Positions 62,147-62,326 of a stretch of 62,326 nucleotides of DNA are shown in pieces. Under the pieces are notes generated by a model. The model did not search any database, had not been told where the DNA came from, and saw only the letters and a program-made list of their open reading frames with translations. The number at the start of each line of letters is the position of its first letter. Position 1 is the stretch's first letter. Source of the stretch: Dialister succinatiphilus YIT 11850 (GTDB lineage Bacteria; Bacillota; Negativicutes; Veillonellales; Dialisteraceae). Both the position numbers and the translations under genes were made by a program. The DNA lies in NCBI RefSeq assembly GCF_000242435.1, contig NZ_JH591187.1:941092-1003417 (forward strand). The letters are read 5' to 3'.

Positions 62147-62326
62147 TCAGTATTTCTGTATAGCTCTGGCCAGTCTCCCCATTGGTGAAGAAGAAGCTCC
62201 ATAAACGCCTATACGCCCCTCCAGGCATCCAGGCCTATAGTTTCTCATCTTACGCTTCTGCGCCTCACTCCGGACATTCTGGGCGATTTTACGCTCTGCC
62301 TGCACCGCAGCCTTGTGCATGGCTCT
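62147..62326 (-). CDS. C-terminal end of a possible gene cut by the window edge
   Basis: An open frame of 59 codons runs from the window edge to a TGA at 62147. It is strongly basic (ERKIAQNVRSEAQKRK, then PGCLEGRIGVYG, ending RLARAIQKY). I do not recognise it. No terminator follows before the rib promoter. It may be a real gene end or chance; the sequence to the right would decide. Confidence 0.3.
   Translation of the reverse strand, partial: RAMHKAAVQAERKIAQNVRSEAQKRKMRNYRPGCLEGRIGVYGASSSPMGRLARAIQKY

Overview
This 62-kb window looks like chromosome from a Gram-negative-type Firmicute (Negativicutes, Veillonellaceae; a Dialister-like organism is my best guess, inferred from gene content and not from any search). 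Regulation is of Firmicute type: a T-box leader, an S-box (SAM-I) and an FMN riboswitch, BirA/BioY, HslVU with a short propeptide, and YerC. The envelope is diderm: an RND tripartite-pump pair, plus a candidate overlapping spanin pair beside a phage holin and lysozyme. Almost all genes lie on the minus strand; only a thioesterase and the metNIQ operon are on the plus strand.

Region 1 (1-6000) is a phage-derived segment read leftwards: VapE-like primase/helicase, holin, GH25 lysozyme, two overlapping coiled-coil/membrane ORFs, a small phage protein and a DUF2815 ssDNA-binding-like protein. The gaps hold arrays of short GC-rich hairpins, including a duplicated block of about 330 bp on both sides of the holin gene. 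Next to the VapE stop codon is a 10-bp-phased direct-repeat array that resembles iterons. No integrase or structural genes are visible.

Region 2 (6001-8950) is a gene-poor stretch followed by a small sigma factor and a DUF2922/DUF1659 pair. An almost identical 42-bp promoter-like block occurs twice here.

Region 3 (8950-30150) is core metabolism and housekeeping: a TGS-like/uridine-kinase-type nucleoside kinase, leuS, a gamma-carbonic anhydrase, lysA, three tandem paralogous amino-acid-binding lipoproteins without a permease, coaX, birA-bioY, hslVU, a thioesterase, a sulfhydrylase behind a Cys-type T-box, an Asp23-fused P-loop protein with an orphan trpF, and murB.

Region 4 (30150-48600) is transport and carbon metabolism: the ribose operon rbsKDACB, fumC, acetolactate decarboxylase, a TrpR-like regulator with phosphomannomutase, SAM-riboswitch-controlled metNIQ, an SGNH esterase, an RND pump with a palindromic operator over its -35, and a YhcH-family protein.

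Region 5 (48600-62326) holds tRNA-Val(CAC), then the information-processing cluster miaB-mutS-mutL-methyltransferase-miaA-hfq-ynbB, then ribDEBAH behind an FMN riboswitch.

A repeated element of about 160 bp, which folds into one long hairpin, occurs six times (8.8, 13.5, 16.1, 25.1, 25.4 and 36.9 kb), with a decayed fragment at 48.9 kb. Two copies differ by compensating base changes that keep the inner stem paired. This element, the hairpin arrays with the lysis genes, and the sigma/DUF2922/DUF1659 unit are the least explained parts of the window.
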